Below, piece after piece: positions 53,573 through 63,095 of a stretch of DNA of 64,000 nt (its first letter is position 1; each line of letters begins with the position of its first letter). Under the pieces are notes generated by a model. That model saw nothing but the letters and a program-made list of their open reading frames with translations. It was not told the origin of the DNA and searched no databases. The position numbers were made by a program, and so were the translations under genes. The stretch covers positions 1,550,001-1,614,000 of the forward strand of contig RBKR01000010.1 in assembly GCA_004835665.1 (NCBI GenBank), read 5' to 3'. This DNA comes from Phoma sp. XZ068. Its lineage: Eukaryota; Ascomycota; Dothideomycetes; Pleosporales; Didymellaceae.

Positions 53573-56038
53573 ATGGCGGGGTCGCCAGATTATAAGGTTC
53601 TGTATCTGGAGGAACAACGCAGGCGTGAAGAAGAACAACGCAGGCGTGAAGAAGAACAACGCAGGCGTGAAGAAGAACAACGTAGGCGTGAAGCAGCAGA
53701 GAGCGCCCAGAAAAAAGCGGAAGCAGCACGGGAGAAGGAACAACGCAGGCGCGAAGAGGAACAACGCAGGCGCGAAGTGGAACAACGCAGGCGCGAAGAG
53801 GCGGAGCAAGCCCAGGAAAGGGCCGGAGAGAAGACGCGCAAGACAGCCCTTCCCGAGTTCCTCGATGCCTGCCACAACCATCTCCACTCGGGCCTCACCG
53901 TCCAGACCGACCCGACATTGTCGACGCGAGGCAATCCCGCCAATGCCAACAACAAGCTTCGACCGGAAAGGCTGGTCCTGTGGGCGGACTTCCCAGCACG
54001 GCAGGCGACGATCTGGGACGATCTGATGGAGTCCGGCTTCGCGTCCGAGCGGCATTTCACATCGCTGCACACGCTGGAGGAGACGGGCGAGGCCGTGCGG
54101 CGGCGGATGATGAGCTCGGAGCTGGACCTGAACGTTTTCCAGCGGCACACCGTCGAGGACCAGGTATCGTTGATCATCCAGGGCATGCACGGCGACCGAC
54201 GACTGCGGCGGAAGTTTGGGCTCCAGGGCTCGGTGAACTTTGAGAACCACGCCAATACGCTCAGCCCGGAATCGCAACTGGAGGACGGCATGGAGCAGCT
54301 GACGGTGTCGGGGACCGGGCGACGGCAGTCACCGCGTCTGCAGGCTAAAGCGAAAGCGAAAGGGACAGGGCCGTCGGACCCGACAGGCACAGCAGTAGCG
54401 GAGGAGGCGGGTCGCAAAAGCACAGCAGGCTCGTCGCGTCCTCGGGCCGACCAGTTCTGCGTATACAACACCGGCACGACTCGAAGCGCACAGGATCGCA
54501 TTGCGGCCTTCATCCTCGAGTACAAGGCACCGCACAAGCTCCCGCTTGGCTACATCTACGAGGGGCTGGGCGAGATGGAACTCGAGGAGGTGGTGCAGTG
54601 CCACGAAGACGAGACGGTGAGAGACCGCTTTCGCCGGCTGGTCGCTGCGGTCATCATCCAGGCATTCTCGTACATGGTCAGGATCGGAGTGGAGTATGGG
54701 TGCGTATGCACGGGCGAGGCGTACATCTTCCTGCGGGTGGGAGACGACCCTACGACGGTGAACTACTTCCTCTCGGTGCCAAAGGGCGACGTGGGAGAGA
54801 CGACAGGGTGGACAGCCGGCTCGGAGGGTGCGAACCGGTTGCACCTGACAGCAGTGGGACAGATGTTGGCCTTTACCCTCCAGGCGCTTAAGACACCGCC
54901 CCGGTCCCAGCGATGGCGGACTGAGGCGGCGGCGCAACTGCGCAGCTGGGAGGTGGTGTACGACGAGCTGCTGGATGCGATCCCCGAAGGCACTACGCAG
55001 TCGTCGGAGTACCAGCCTCCGGAGGACGACAGCTTCCTCCGCATGTCGCCTGTGCAGCTCCGCGGTAGGGGAGCGAAGCACTGCTCGCTGAGCTGCTGGC
55101 AAGCAGAGAAGCGGTGCGAGGCCAGCGACGAAGAACCGGAGCCGGATCCGGACACGCCGAGCCGACAGCAGTCCTTGTCGCAGCACTTCTCGCGCACGCA
55201 GAAGACTGCCCGTAGCTCGTCAAGCGGACGCGGGCGCGGGCGCAGGCGTGGCCAGGGAACAGAGGGTGGGCAATACTGCACGCAGGAATGCCTGCGCGGG
55301 CTTGCCGAAGGCGGTATGCTCGACAGATCTTGCCCCAACGCCAGAGACCATGGGGAGAGATACCATCAGATCGATCGGCCAACCTTCCTTGCCCTCATGC
55401 GTCGACAGCTTGCGGATGACCTAGACATGGATTGCGATCCCGTGAGCATGCCTGGAGCGTGTGGAGTGCTCTTTCGCATCCGTCTGCGATCGCACGGTTA
55501 CACTGTGGCGGCGAAGGCCACGCCCGCCTACTTCGTCCATCGCCTGCGACGGGAGGCGTCCATCTACGAGCGGCTTCGGCCCATCCAGGGCATCCACGTG
55601 CCGGTGCACCTGGGGAACATCGACCTGGAGACGCCATACTACTACGAAGGGATCGTCGAGCTTGTGCACATGATGTTTCTCAGCTTCGGAGGTAATCCCA
55701 TTGGCCAACATCTTACGGCGAAGAACAAGGCATTGGTCAGCGAGCAGGTGAAACTGTCGGCCGACGCGATCCACGGGCTGCGAGTGCTGCACAAGGACCT
55801 GATGCCTCGCAACATACTATGGAACGAGGAGACTAAGCACGTCATGGTGATCGACTTCGAGCGAGCAGAGGTCGAGCAACGGACCGTGCTAGGTGTCATC
55901 TCGGCCAATCGCAAAAGGAAGAGGCCGATAGGAAGCTCGGTCAAGCAAGGGCAAACCAAGCCTTCTGCATGCACACAGGAGATACGGCGGGCGATGTTTG
56001 AGTTGAACGGCATGGCCCAGTCGATTCGATGTAGGTGA
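53573..56038 (+). CDS. SPOK-like protein: coiled coil, PD-(D/E)XK nuclease-like, Cys-rich and kinase-like domains
   Basis: One intact frame of 821 codons, starting MAGSPDYKVLYLEEQ. Residues 12-85 are a coiled coil built from near-identical EEQRRR units. A nuclease-like motif of the PD-(D/E)XK kind is seen at RADQFCVY (D293) and FILEYKAPH (E316, K318). Cys clusters follow (CSLSCWQAEKRC near 504-515; YCTQECLRGL and SCPN near 568-589). The C-terminal kinase-like part has VAAKAT (K648), VLHKDLMPRNILW (D742, N747) and IDFERAE (D761). This order is that of Podospora SPOK spore killers, where the nuclease part is tied to killing and the kinase part to resistance, and of related fungal transposon-associated kinases. 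All key residues are present. The codons are GC-rich compared with the neighbours. Drive activity is inferred from architecture only. Confidence 0.78.
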   Translation: MAGSPDYKVLYLEEQRRREEEQRRREEEQRRREEEQRRREAAESAQKKAEAAREKEQRRREEEQRRREVEQRRREEAEQAQERAGEKTRKTALPEFLDACHNHLHSGLTVQTDPTLSTRGNPANANNKLRPERLVLWADFPARQATIWDDLMESGFASERHFTSLHTLEETGEAVRRRMMSSELDLNVFQRHTVEDQVSLIIQGMHGDRRLRRKFGLQGSVNFENHANTLSPESQLEDGMEQLTVSGTGRRQSPRLQAKAKAKGTGPSDPTGTAVAEEAGRKSTAGSSRPRADQFCVYNTGTTRSAQDRIAAFILEYKAPHKLPLGYIYEGLGEMELEEVVQCHEDETVRDRFRRLVAAVIIQAFSYMVRIGVEYGCVCTGEAYIFLRVGDDPTTVNYFLSVPKGDVGETTGWTAGSEGANRLHLTAVGQMLAFTLQALKTPPRSQRWRTEAAAQLRSWEVVYDELLDAIPEGTTQSSEYQPPEDDSFLRMSPVQLRGRGAKHCSLSCWQAEKRCEASDEEPEPDPDTPSRQQSLSQHFSRTQKTARSSSSGRGRGRRRGQGTEGGQYCTQECLRGLAEGGMLDRSCPNARDHGERYHQIDRPTFLALMRRQLADDLDMDCDPVSMPGACGVLFRIRLRSHGYTVAAKATPAYFVHRLRREASIYERLRPIQGIHVPVHLGNIDLETPYYYEGIVELVHMMFLSFGGNPIGQHLTAKNKALVSEQVKLSADAIHGLRVLHKDLMPRNILWNEETKHVMVIDFERAEVEQRTVLGVISANRKRKRPIGSSVKQGQTKPSACTQEIRRAMFELNGMAQSIRCR
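53603..53820 (+). repeat. in-frame tandem repeat coding GAACAACGCAGGCG units
   Basis: The codons for the EEQRRR coiled coil are a tandem array of GAACAACGCAGGCGTGAAGA-like 18-bp units: four copies at 53609-53690 and three more at 53736-53800 with CGCGAAG variants. Within each block the units are almost identical at the DNA level, so unit number could vary between strains without breaking the frame. Confidence 0.85.
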
Positions 56039-56154
56039 CGCCAAGCTCACGACTCCTCTGCACCTTGTAACAGATGGTGTTTACCACAAGTGGGCACTTG
56101 ATGTCGCCAATGACGGCTTCCTTTAGCGGAGAGGGCATAGGTGCCATCAAGTAT

Positions 56155-56880
56155 TCAAGCAGTGGGGGACTGTGGCGGAAATTGCCTACCAAACGCCTTG
56201 AATGTTGGCCTAAGATATGGACTCAAGTACAACCTCCGAGGAGACCTGGTTGAGCCTTTTGAAGATTGCTTTGGACAGCTGTACAAGGCTAGGTTATCGA
56301 AGCTTCCAAGCTTGATGCACTGCCCTCTACCGTGTGGCATTTGCACGAGCTCCACCAAGAGTTTTCGATTGGGATCGGCCATGCGTTCGAGTCCATCACG
56401 GTGCGATCGCTCGAGGCGGAGTCGTGACACTGAGTCTTGTGGCAGGCTATTGTCGAGCGAACTAGTAGCTGCGGCCGAGTGATCCAGCCCCACAATCCAG
56501 TGGCCATCAGCTCCGTTTCGATCCCAGCTTTGAAGAGTCAGTCCTTCAACTCCATGGTCGCGAGGCCACGTTGACGACTTCCTCTTTACACCGTGGCTCT
56601 TGGACAGGTGGCGGGCTAGCAGTTCGCCGATAGCAGTTCTGAATCCGCAATGCTTGCATGCAAAGTCGATGTGCAAAGGCGATTCGTCTGATCGAAGGCG
56701 CAACTCTTTCGGTGAGACCTTTGGAGCAGAGTCAATGGCATACGCTCTAAGCGGCGAGAAAGTGATGTCTCCCCTTGCGTGCCGGAACACCCACCGTGCC
56801 GGAAAATATGAGGGGTACTTCGACTTCAAGCGACTATAACTCTGCGCGCACATTGAGCTTTGCAATATTTCTCTATAAGT
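56155..56880 (-). pseudogene. OrsD-like (DUF3505) fragment
   Basis: The minus frame includes KSKYPSYFPARWVFRHARGD, the finger FACKHCGFRTAIGELLARHL and SKSHGVKRKSSTWPRDHG, then LQSWDRNGADGHWIVG, all typical of the N-terminal half of OrsD/RecQ-linked proteins. The open frame continues upstream into the terminal repeat of the pogo element at 56887, so that part is not genuine. The frame ends at 56155 without the remainder of the gene. A truncated copy. Confidence 0.65.
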
Positions 56881-56886
56881 CGTATA

Positions 56887-58726
56887 ACGTGAACGGCAAG
56901 CGAACCGGCCAGGCAAGCGAGCCGACCACCCCACCAAGATTGCGCACCTTTGTAATAGATGACCTAACACCACAACGAGCTACTATATTGTACAAGACAT
57001 CAAACTACTGCTCAGTATCTACAGTATTTTTCTTGCACGTGCGCGAACTGTGTCCTACCTTCCTACAGCTTTTGCAGTGCCTTTTGCCGCCTCTGCCTGC
57101 CACCTGTTCGAGACCTACCCTCGCGCGTTTCCCCCTCCAGTTGTGCCTCAACGTCCTGTTCAGCAACTAATTCATCTGCCTCCGCCTTTGATAGGTCTCC
57201 GCCCTTCTGTATCCGCTTCCTTTTGCGTTGTTTGCGCTGAGATGCAGCCTTGTTTGCCTTCTCAAGACGTGCGACCTGACCTGCTAGCAACGCCTGAATG
57301 CACCATAATCTGGGCGCTTTTTTTCAGCTGGTCTAGCATTTCAATGATAGAAGTTGGCGAGGAGCTCTTGTGCTGCCGAATCCGATCGCGAATAAGCGTT
57401 GATTGAGCCTCTATCTCACGGGCGTTGCTTGGTGTTTTAGGGTTCCATTCAGCAGCCGCTGGTGTAGGAGGTGTAGGCGTGCGAGGCTTCACTTCAAGCT
57501 TGGACAACACAACATCTGGGTTGTGTGGGACTATACCAGTTGCTTGGAAGCTTGACTGGATATTCTTCTTTGAAAACGAGCCGCTAAATACCTCCTTAAA
57601 GGAGGCTAGGAATGCCTTCTTGTCGATATGGTCGATGTGACTGTTTGCCAAGCCTCTGATCTCTTTCCCATACGCTCGCTTGAACGGCGAAAACACCCCA
57701 CATCAAGCGGCTGAAGGATGTGCGACGAGTGTGGAGGCATACAGAGGGTAATAATCTTGCTTTTCTCGCAAAGATCCTGGAACGCAAGCGACTTGTGGCT
57801 CTCGTGGCCGTCAATAAGCAGCCGATGGCTACCCACCGTACGGGCCTCTGTATGCTTGATAAAGTGCTGCAACCAGGCTAAACCAAGCTCATTTGTTGTC
57901 CAGCCGTTGTCGCTAACCCCAATACGCCAGTCTTTTGGTATGTCGTGATACCAGGAGCTATCGTGGTTCTTGGCTTTAAAGATGAAGAAGGGCGGGATAG
58001 CCCAGCCCTTCGCGTTGACTCCTGCGATCAACGTAACCCACTCACGATTGCCAGGTTGAACGCCTATAGGCCGATTGCGTCTCTCTGAAGCAGTAACAAC
58101 CTTCACGCTTCCTGCGACACCCATAGTGAAGCCAGTCTCGTCAAAGTTGTAGGTATCTTCATCTAGGATGCCGTACTTCCTCTTTGTGTTCTGTACAAGG
58201 TCAAACCAGGGGCTAATGACCGCTGCATCGCTGCACAGGACTCTCTGGCGATTGCGCTGTCGAGTCAGTCGAGCTTTGAGCTCAGGCTTGCGACGGACGA
58301 GGTTGCTGGCCCATTTCTCGCCAACCTGGCCACCACCGCGTACAGCAAGCAATTGGTTAGCCATTTCGCGCACATAACCTAGCGTAGGCGCAAACCCTCG
58401 CGCATCTAGCTTTCTTATGTATTGAACAAGCGTGTTTTCTTCGTACTTCGTAAGCCTTGACGAGTTGGCTTGAGAATCGCGTGGTGATGTCGTTCCGGCG
58501 CGTCGGTCATGGAGGGTGCTTCGACGAACGTTGTAGATTGCTGCAGCGCGTCGCTCACTTAAGGACGCGTCTTCTTTTATTGCTTGAATAGCTAGGATAA
58601 CTCTATCCTCATAAGGGAGTATTTCTCTGTTGTGTTGTTGAGATATTGCAGCTGAAAGTAAAGAGTCGCGCAATCTTGGTGGGGTGGTCGGCTCGCTTGC
58701 CTGGCCGGTTCGCTTGCCGTTCACGT
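56887..58726 (-). mobile_element. pogo-type transposon with 59-bp inverted repeats, decayed transposase
   Basis: The ends start ACGTGAACGGCAAGCGAACC, inverted repeats of about 59 bp (56887-56945 and its complement to 58726). TA lies at 56885-56886 and 58727-58728. CAAGCGA units recur within the ends, and the inner edge (CCACCCCACCAA then TTGCGC) resembles that of the element at 44111-45962, so they are one subfamily. Confidence 0.92.
57020..58680 (-). pseudogene. decayed pogo-type transposase, zinc-knuckle subfamily
   Basis: The core is open at 57606-58680 with an HTH (RRSTLHDRRAG, RGFAPTLGYVREMANQLL), YNFDETGFTMG, RLLIDGHESH (one residue shorter than the usual RLLILDGHESH) and LQPLDVGCF. 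The frame then shifts (about 57695) to PFKRAYGKEIRG, again at about 57290, and near 57060 the knuckle CKSCRKVGHSSRTC lies in another frame than QKALQKL. At least three frameshifts and a lost codon next to the second catalytic Asp make it inactive. Confidence 0.88.
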
Positions 58727-58756
58727 TACTATAGCTAACTTTGAACATTTGGGATA

Positions 58757-58898
58757 AAGTCCCTCCCTGTGTGACCAAAAACCCTGTGTGTCGAAAACAG
58801 CCAATGAGACACAGCACCGTGTCGGGAAAGATGCTATCCTTGCCCTCTCATTGGTTGTTTCCGGCACACGGGGTTTTTTGTCATACAGGGAGGGACTT
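58757..58898. mobile_element. MITE-like inverted-repeat element, 142 bp
   Basis: Two arms of about 53 bp (58757-58809 and 58846-58898) are inverted copies beginning AAGTCCCTCCCTGT and ending CCAATGAGA, with a handful of mismatches. No coding capacity. A clear target duplication is not visible. It could be a miniature DNA transposon or a foldback sequence. Confidence 0.65.
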
Positions 58899-59187
58899 GT
58901 AGCTCGAAAGTTGGGTTGAGATTCCAATGACAAAGTTGATTGACGAGGTTGAACACGAACCATAAGGGTTGTGTTCCTACTTGCTATATACTATAGAAAA
59001 GTGTCTGCTCGTTGACGAGCAGATTGGGTGGGTCTAATGCGAACCCGGTGTTGCTCGTTGACGAGCACGTCACGTGACTTGACCGTGTGGTCCTCCGAGC
59101 CCCACCGAGCTGCATCTCCCCCCGGTACGTGGGAGCCTGGTTGGGTGTTGCTTATTGTGTCGCCCACTCCGCGTAGGATCGTAACCC

Positions 59188-59268
59188 CTTCCTTATGCTT
59201 ACCTTGCTTCCTTGTGTTTACCTTCCTTCCTTGTGCTCCTTCCTTCCTTGTGCTTACCTTATTTTTTA
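59188..59268. repeat. CTTCC-rich imperfect tandem repeat
   Basis: Units of CCTTCCTTGTGCTTA-like sequence repeat about five times, giving a strongly pyrimidine-rich strand. A short frame across it is low complexity and not a gene. Confidence 0.8.
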
Positions 59269-59603
59269 CTAAATTTTTTAGGATTAAGTTAATTTTTCAA
59301 AATTCCTATATAAAAGTTATTGTGGAAACATCTATCATGTGTGTGGCATGCGTGTCACGTGTCTTGTGTTACTCTGGGCTCAGAGTTACACAAGCACGGA
59401 AGAACTTTTCGCTCGTCGCAGCCGGGAGGACAGAAGAAACAGACACCACCAAGACATGTATATATGACCGATATATCGATGAATACCTGTGTTAAAGCCC
59501 TACCAACAGTTATAGAACTAGTAATATACTATAGCTTCAGTATTAGAAGTATTTTAATTAAACTACTCTAGAAGTAATTGTTCTACTTTTTGTCTGTTTT
59601 CCC

Positions 59604-59974
59604 TAGGCTGGCAAATGGGTATGGGTTGGGTCGGGGTTGGGTCGTGTCACGTGACAACCCAACCCCAACCCAACCCTTCCCGCGCTAAAAGCTTGCCAAG
59701 CGGGTTGTGGTTGAGGTTTGGGTCGCACGGACGTGTGGTTGTGGTTGGGTCTGGTGGGGACTGGCTCTGCCCAGTCAGGTAAGCTGCGATAATTAACCCG
59801 AGTGGGCAACCCAAGTCCCCACCAGACCCAACCACAACCATACGTCCGTGCGACCCAGACACAACCACAACCATACGCCCAAGCGACCCAACCCCAACCA
59901 CAACCTGAGGTCCGAGCGACCCTCGACCCAACCTCAACCCAACGTGTGGTACCACAACCCTATTTGCCAGCCTA
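59604..59974. mobile_element. hAT-type MITE, 371 bp
   Basis: The ends are TAGGCTGGCAAAT and its exact reverse complement, flanked by the perfect 8-bp duplication GTTTTCCC (59596-59603 and 59975-59982). Eight-bp duplications and TAGG/CAGG..TGGCAA ends are hAT hallmarks. The interior is a G-rich then C-rich array of GGGTTGGGT/ACCCAACCC units forming further inverted repeats, including a CACGTG-centred palindrome near 59650. There is no coding capacity, so it depends on a transposase elsewhere. Confidence 0.85.
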
Positions 59975-59992
59975 GTTTTCCCTAGTAAAAAG

Positions 59993-60032
59993 CGGGCGTT
60001 GGTTGACTCCGGGCGTTGGGTGACCGTGCACG
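59993..60032. repeat. orphan pogo-type terminal repeat
   Basis: GCGGGCGTTGG ... GGGCGTTGGGTGACCGTGCACGG followed by TA has the form of a right end of the pogo elements in this window (double internal unit CGGGCGTTGG, outer GTGCACGG). No matching left end or transposase is nearby, so only a terminus remains. Confidence 0.5.
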
Positions 60033-60487
60033 GTAGCGTGCTGAGATGTCTAAGGGCCGCACGGCGCGCTGTGGCTGAGAACTGAGGCTCCCAGTAATCA
60101 ACTGGCCTTAAACAGTTCTTAGTCCCGGTCGTGCAGGCAGCCGTTTCCTGTTTCCCCAGTCGTGCTCGCCCCCATCGCATAGAGTCATGCGAGAAGCTAC
60201 AACAACAACAACCTTCGTAGATCTGCTCTATCCTCTGGCACCTCGCCCACATGTGCACTCCTCTAACACGAGTTCACACGGCAAACACTGCCTCAGCGCA
60301 GATGGTGAGGCGAGGCGGCGCAGGACGCTGGGCGCTTGATGTGGTCAGCACCTTCCAGCCTGGTTACATGCACTGCCTCGCCAGGCTGCCTTCTCTGCCT
60401 TGTCGCAGCCGTATCATTATGCTCTTACTGCGACAAAAGTCGTTCACGCCTCTACTTCCCCAGGCCAAACTCCAAGCTGCAAGCGCC

Positions 60488-61334
60488 ATGCGGCTTCTCC
60501 ATCTTGACGCGCTGGGCAGACTGATCTTGACAGATTTTCGCGGCTTCGATTCCGCCCTACGCTATCCTGTCGCACCGATGGAGCGACTCCGAGACCCTCA
60601 TCGAAGACATATCGAATGGAAACTACAAAGAGAGAAGAGAAGGCTATGAAAAGCTACAGTTCTGCGTCGAACAGGCGGCTCGGGATGGGCTGCAGTACTC
60701 CTGGATCGACACATGCTGCATCGACAGATGGGACAACAACGAGCGCTCGAAGGCGATCAACTCGATGTTCCAGTGGTATCGGAATGCGGCCCGATGCTAC
60801 GTCTTTCTGTCACATGTCTCAGTGTCTTCTGCGACAGAGGCGTCCCAGCGCAGCAGCTGGGAGGCATCCTTTCGGGGCAGCGATTGGTTCACGCGAGGTT
60901 GGACGCTCCAGGAGCTGATCGCGCCAATTTCAGTCGAGTTCTTCTCGCGCGAAGGACTGCGCATAGGTGACAAAGCGTCACTTGATCGACTACTACACGA
61001 TATTACCGGCATCCCGCTCGCGGCACTGCGCAACTGCCCTTTAGACCAATTCAGCACATCTGAACGAAGGCGGTGGGCTGAGAATCGCATAACGACCGAA
61101 GGAGAAGACATTGTGTACTGCCTGCTTGGAGTTCTTGGCATCTCGATGCCCATTACGTATGGCGAAGGACGGGAGTGTGCACGAAGGAGATTGCAGGCCG
61201 AGATGGAGGCAAGTGGCAGCGCACCATCAGTCATTCCATTCTCGCGAAACGAGTCTTTTGTGGGTCGCGAATCACAGCATGGGGCACTGACCTTCGCCAC
61301 AACTAGTGCAATAGGCTTAGCGTTGATACTATGA
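60488..61334 (+). pseudogene. HET-domain gene, frameshifted and truncated before its NB-ARC domain
   Basis: It starts MRLLHLDALGRLILTDFRGF; a frameshift near 60550 is followed by PPYAILSHRWSDSETLIEDI, YSWIDTCCIDRWDNNERSKA, MFQWYRNAARCYVFLSH, SDWFTRGWTLQELIAP and CLLGVLGISMPITYGEG. The frame ends shortly after IPFSRNESFVGRESQ, the sequence that in relatives directly precedes an NB-ARC ATPase. The ATPase and repeats are missing. A HET-NB-ARC type NLR remnant. Confidence 0.8.
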
Positions 61335-62402
61335 AACGGTGTATGTAAGCTCGCTGAACATAGCTCGGCAACCCTGCCGCGCTAGGAACTCCTTGGGGCT
61401 CCGCCTTTGCTCGGAGAAGCTCTCGGAGTTGTATATTCTTAATGACGGCATAGGATGTTGAGCTCGGATTATATTCTTCTTATATTTGGCATTCTTTCTA
61501 GCTGTCCAAGGTCCCATACTAGTGTCATGATCGTACACAGACAGAGTTGACTTCCCGTCGCAGCGATCGACGGCGTCAGCGAAACGACTGATCGCCGCAT
61601 CACCACTGCATATCGCTCGTCACGGATTTGTGGACAGGTAAAGAAGTGCTTATTCAAAATCGACATATTGCGGTGCTAGCGATAAACTATCCTTGAAAGT
61701 TACACTGACCTGTAACCTACAAATCTGTCTCGTGTCAGGGTGCGTCTCTCGACGAAGGGGTGGACATGACACGAAGGATGCGTACGAGCTGTTCAGCTGG
61801 CAGGACTCGCAGCGCTTGCTAGCGATGCAGCTGTAGGACGCGCTGAACGGCGACGATCAAGATGCTCAGATGCAGGCACTACTTTGAGTTGTTCCATCAC
61901 TTCGTGCGTAGCGTGATTATTGACAGACCGTACAGGTACGAAGTGGAGCGTCAGCATGCAGAAGCCTTTCACATGCGCGGGCTCTGACCCCCGCTCCCGC
62001 TTCAATCGTCAGCGACTGGACGCGTCGCTGCGGGCTGCTGCAGCTGTAACGGAATATGCTCTCTTCATTCGTAATGCCATTCAATTAATTTACTGAAACG
62101 ATAGCCCGCATTGTGTTTACCACTATCAGGAATCGCCAGGAATGTACAGCCTACGTGTTGGAGTGATTCAGCGCCTAACCCCGTTGAATGTAGCTTACGT
62201 GAGCGCCCGGGGCTGCGGGACGAATGCTGGGAACCAATGAACGCACGGTATCGTCGCTAGCCCTCAGCTGACACATGATATAACATGATATAGCTCGCAT
62301 CTCTTCGATCTTGTTCGATTTTCAACGCAAATCTTCTCCCTTCGACTCATCCCACGTTCTCGCTTACATAGGCTGGTTTTTCACTTGGACCCGCTCGAAG
62401 TG
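61335..62402. other. intergenic region without a supported gene
   Basis: No continuation of the NB-ARC domain was found downstream of the HET fragment in any frame. Short frames only; no transposon ends recognised. Confidence 0.4.
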
Positions 62403-63095
62403 ATGTCACTGGATCAAGCAGCCCTGACGATCCCAACTCTATGCGGCTTGCTTGAAAAGACACACAAGACTTTTGGCAACGTCTACTACCCTTTTGGAGC
62501 TCAACAATGCGAAATGATCACCAAATGCTCGGCCATTGCTGGGAGCGATCGCAGGACCTGGCAAAAGACCAGGAACACAACCAAGGCGCGAGCACACCGG
62601 ATATTGAGTGATATGGCTAAGCATAAACTTGAGCTTTTCCTCCTGCTCGCCTTGTCTGTCACTCCAACAAGGCTTGGAAGCTTGAAATCGAAGGACTATC
62701 TGAGAGGACTGAATGCATGGTGGGATAAGGTTGACCATCCAAAAGGTCTGAAAGAGGCAGTCGAACACCACTCGAGTATCTTACCTCCCCGACCAAAGAA
62801 CCTTAAAACGAACACATGCCAAGGTTAGTGTGCATGAACGTAGCTGGATTTTGCTGATGACCTCGTAGTCTCGCCGGCGCCGTTTGTATCTGTTGTCCAA
62901 AGGGACGTTTTGCTCAACTTCCTTCAACAACACTCTGAGGCGGATACGACTTATCAATTAATGGTTCCTAGTGACATGTATGCAAAACCCTCGCTTTTAT
63001 TGTCTCGCGAGATGAGTCAGGCGCTGCTGAAATTTGCGATAAGTGACGCTCGGGGGAGAGAGGAAGCGTTCTACGAGGACGCCCCTTCTGGATAA
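62403..63095 (+). CDS. hypothetical protein, two exons
   Basis: Exon 1 (62403-62823) begins MSLDQAALTIPTLCG and ends TCQ; a 45-nt GT-AG intron (62824-62868) joins it in frame to exon 2 (62869-63095) starting VSPAPFVSVVQRDVLLNFLQ and ending FYEDAPSG. Total 215 residues, soluble, with a central basic helix-rich stretch (WQKTRNTTKARAHRILSDMA). The frame is also open upstream of the ATG, and an earlier exon is possible. No family recognised. The short intron and clean join are the main support. Confidence 0.5.

Noticed and set aside
53590..54537. 315-codon minus-strand frame, and 54329-55186
   Set aside because: Antisense shadows of the GC-rich SPOK-like gene; Arg/Ser/Cys-rich with no motif.
56881..56973. 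N-terminal extension of the OrsD-like fragment
   Set aside because: It is translated from the pogo terminal repeat at 56887.
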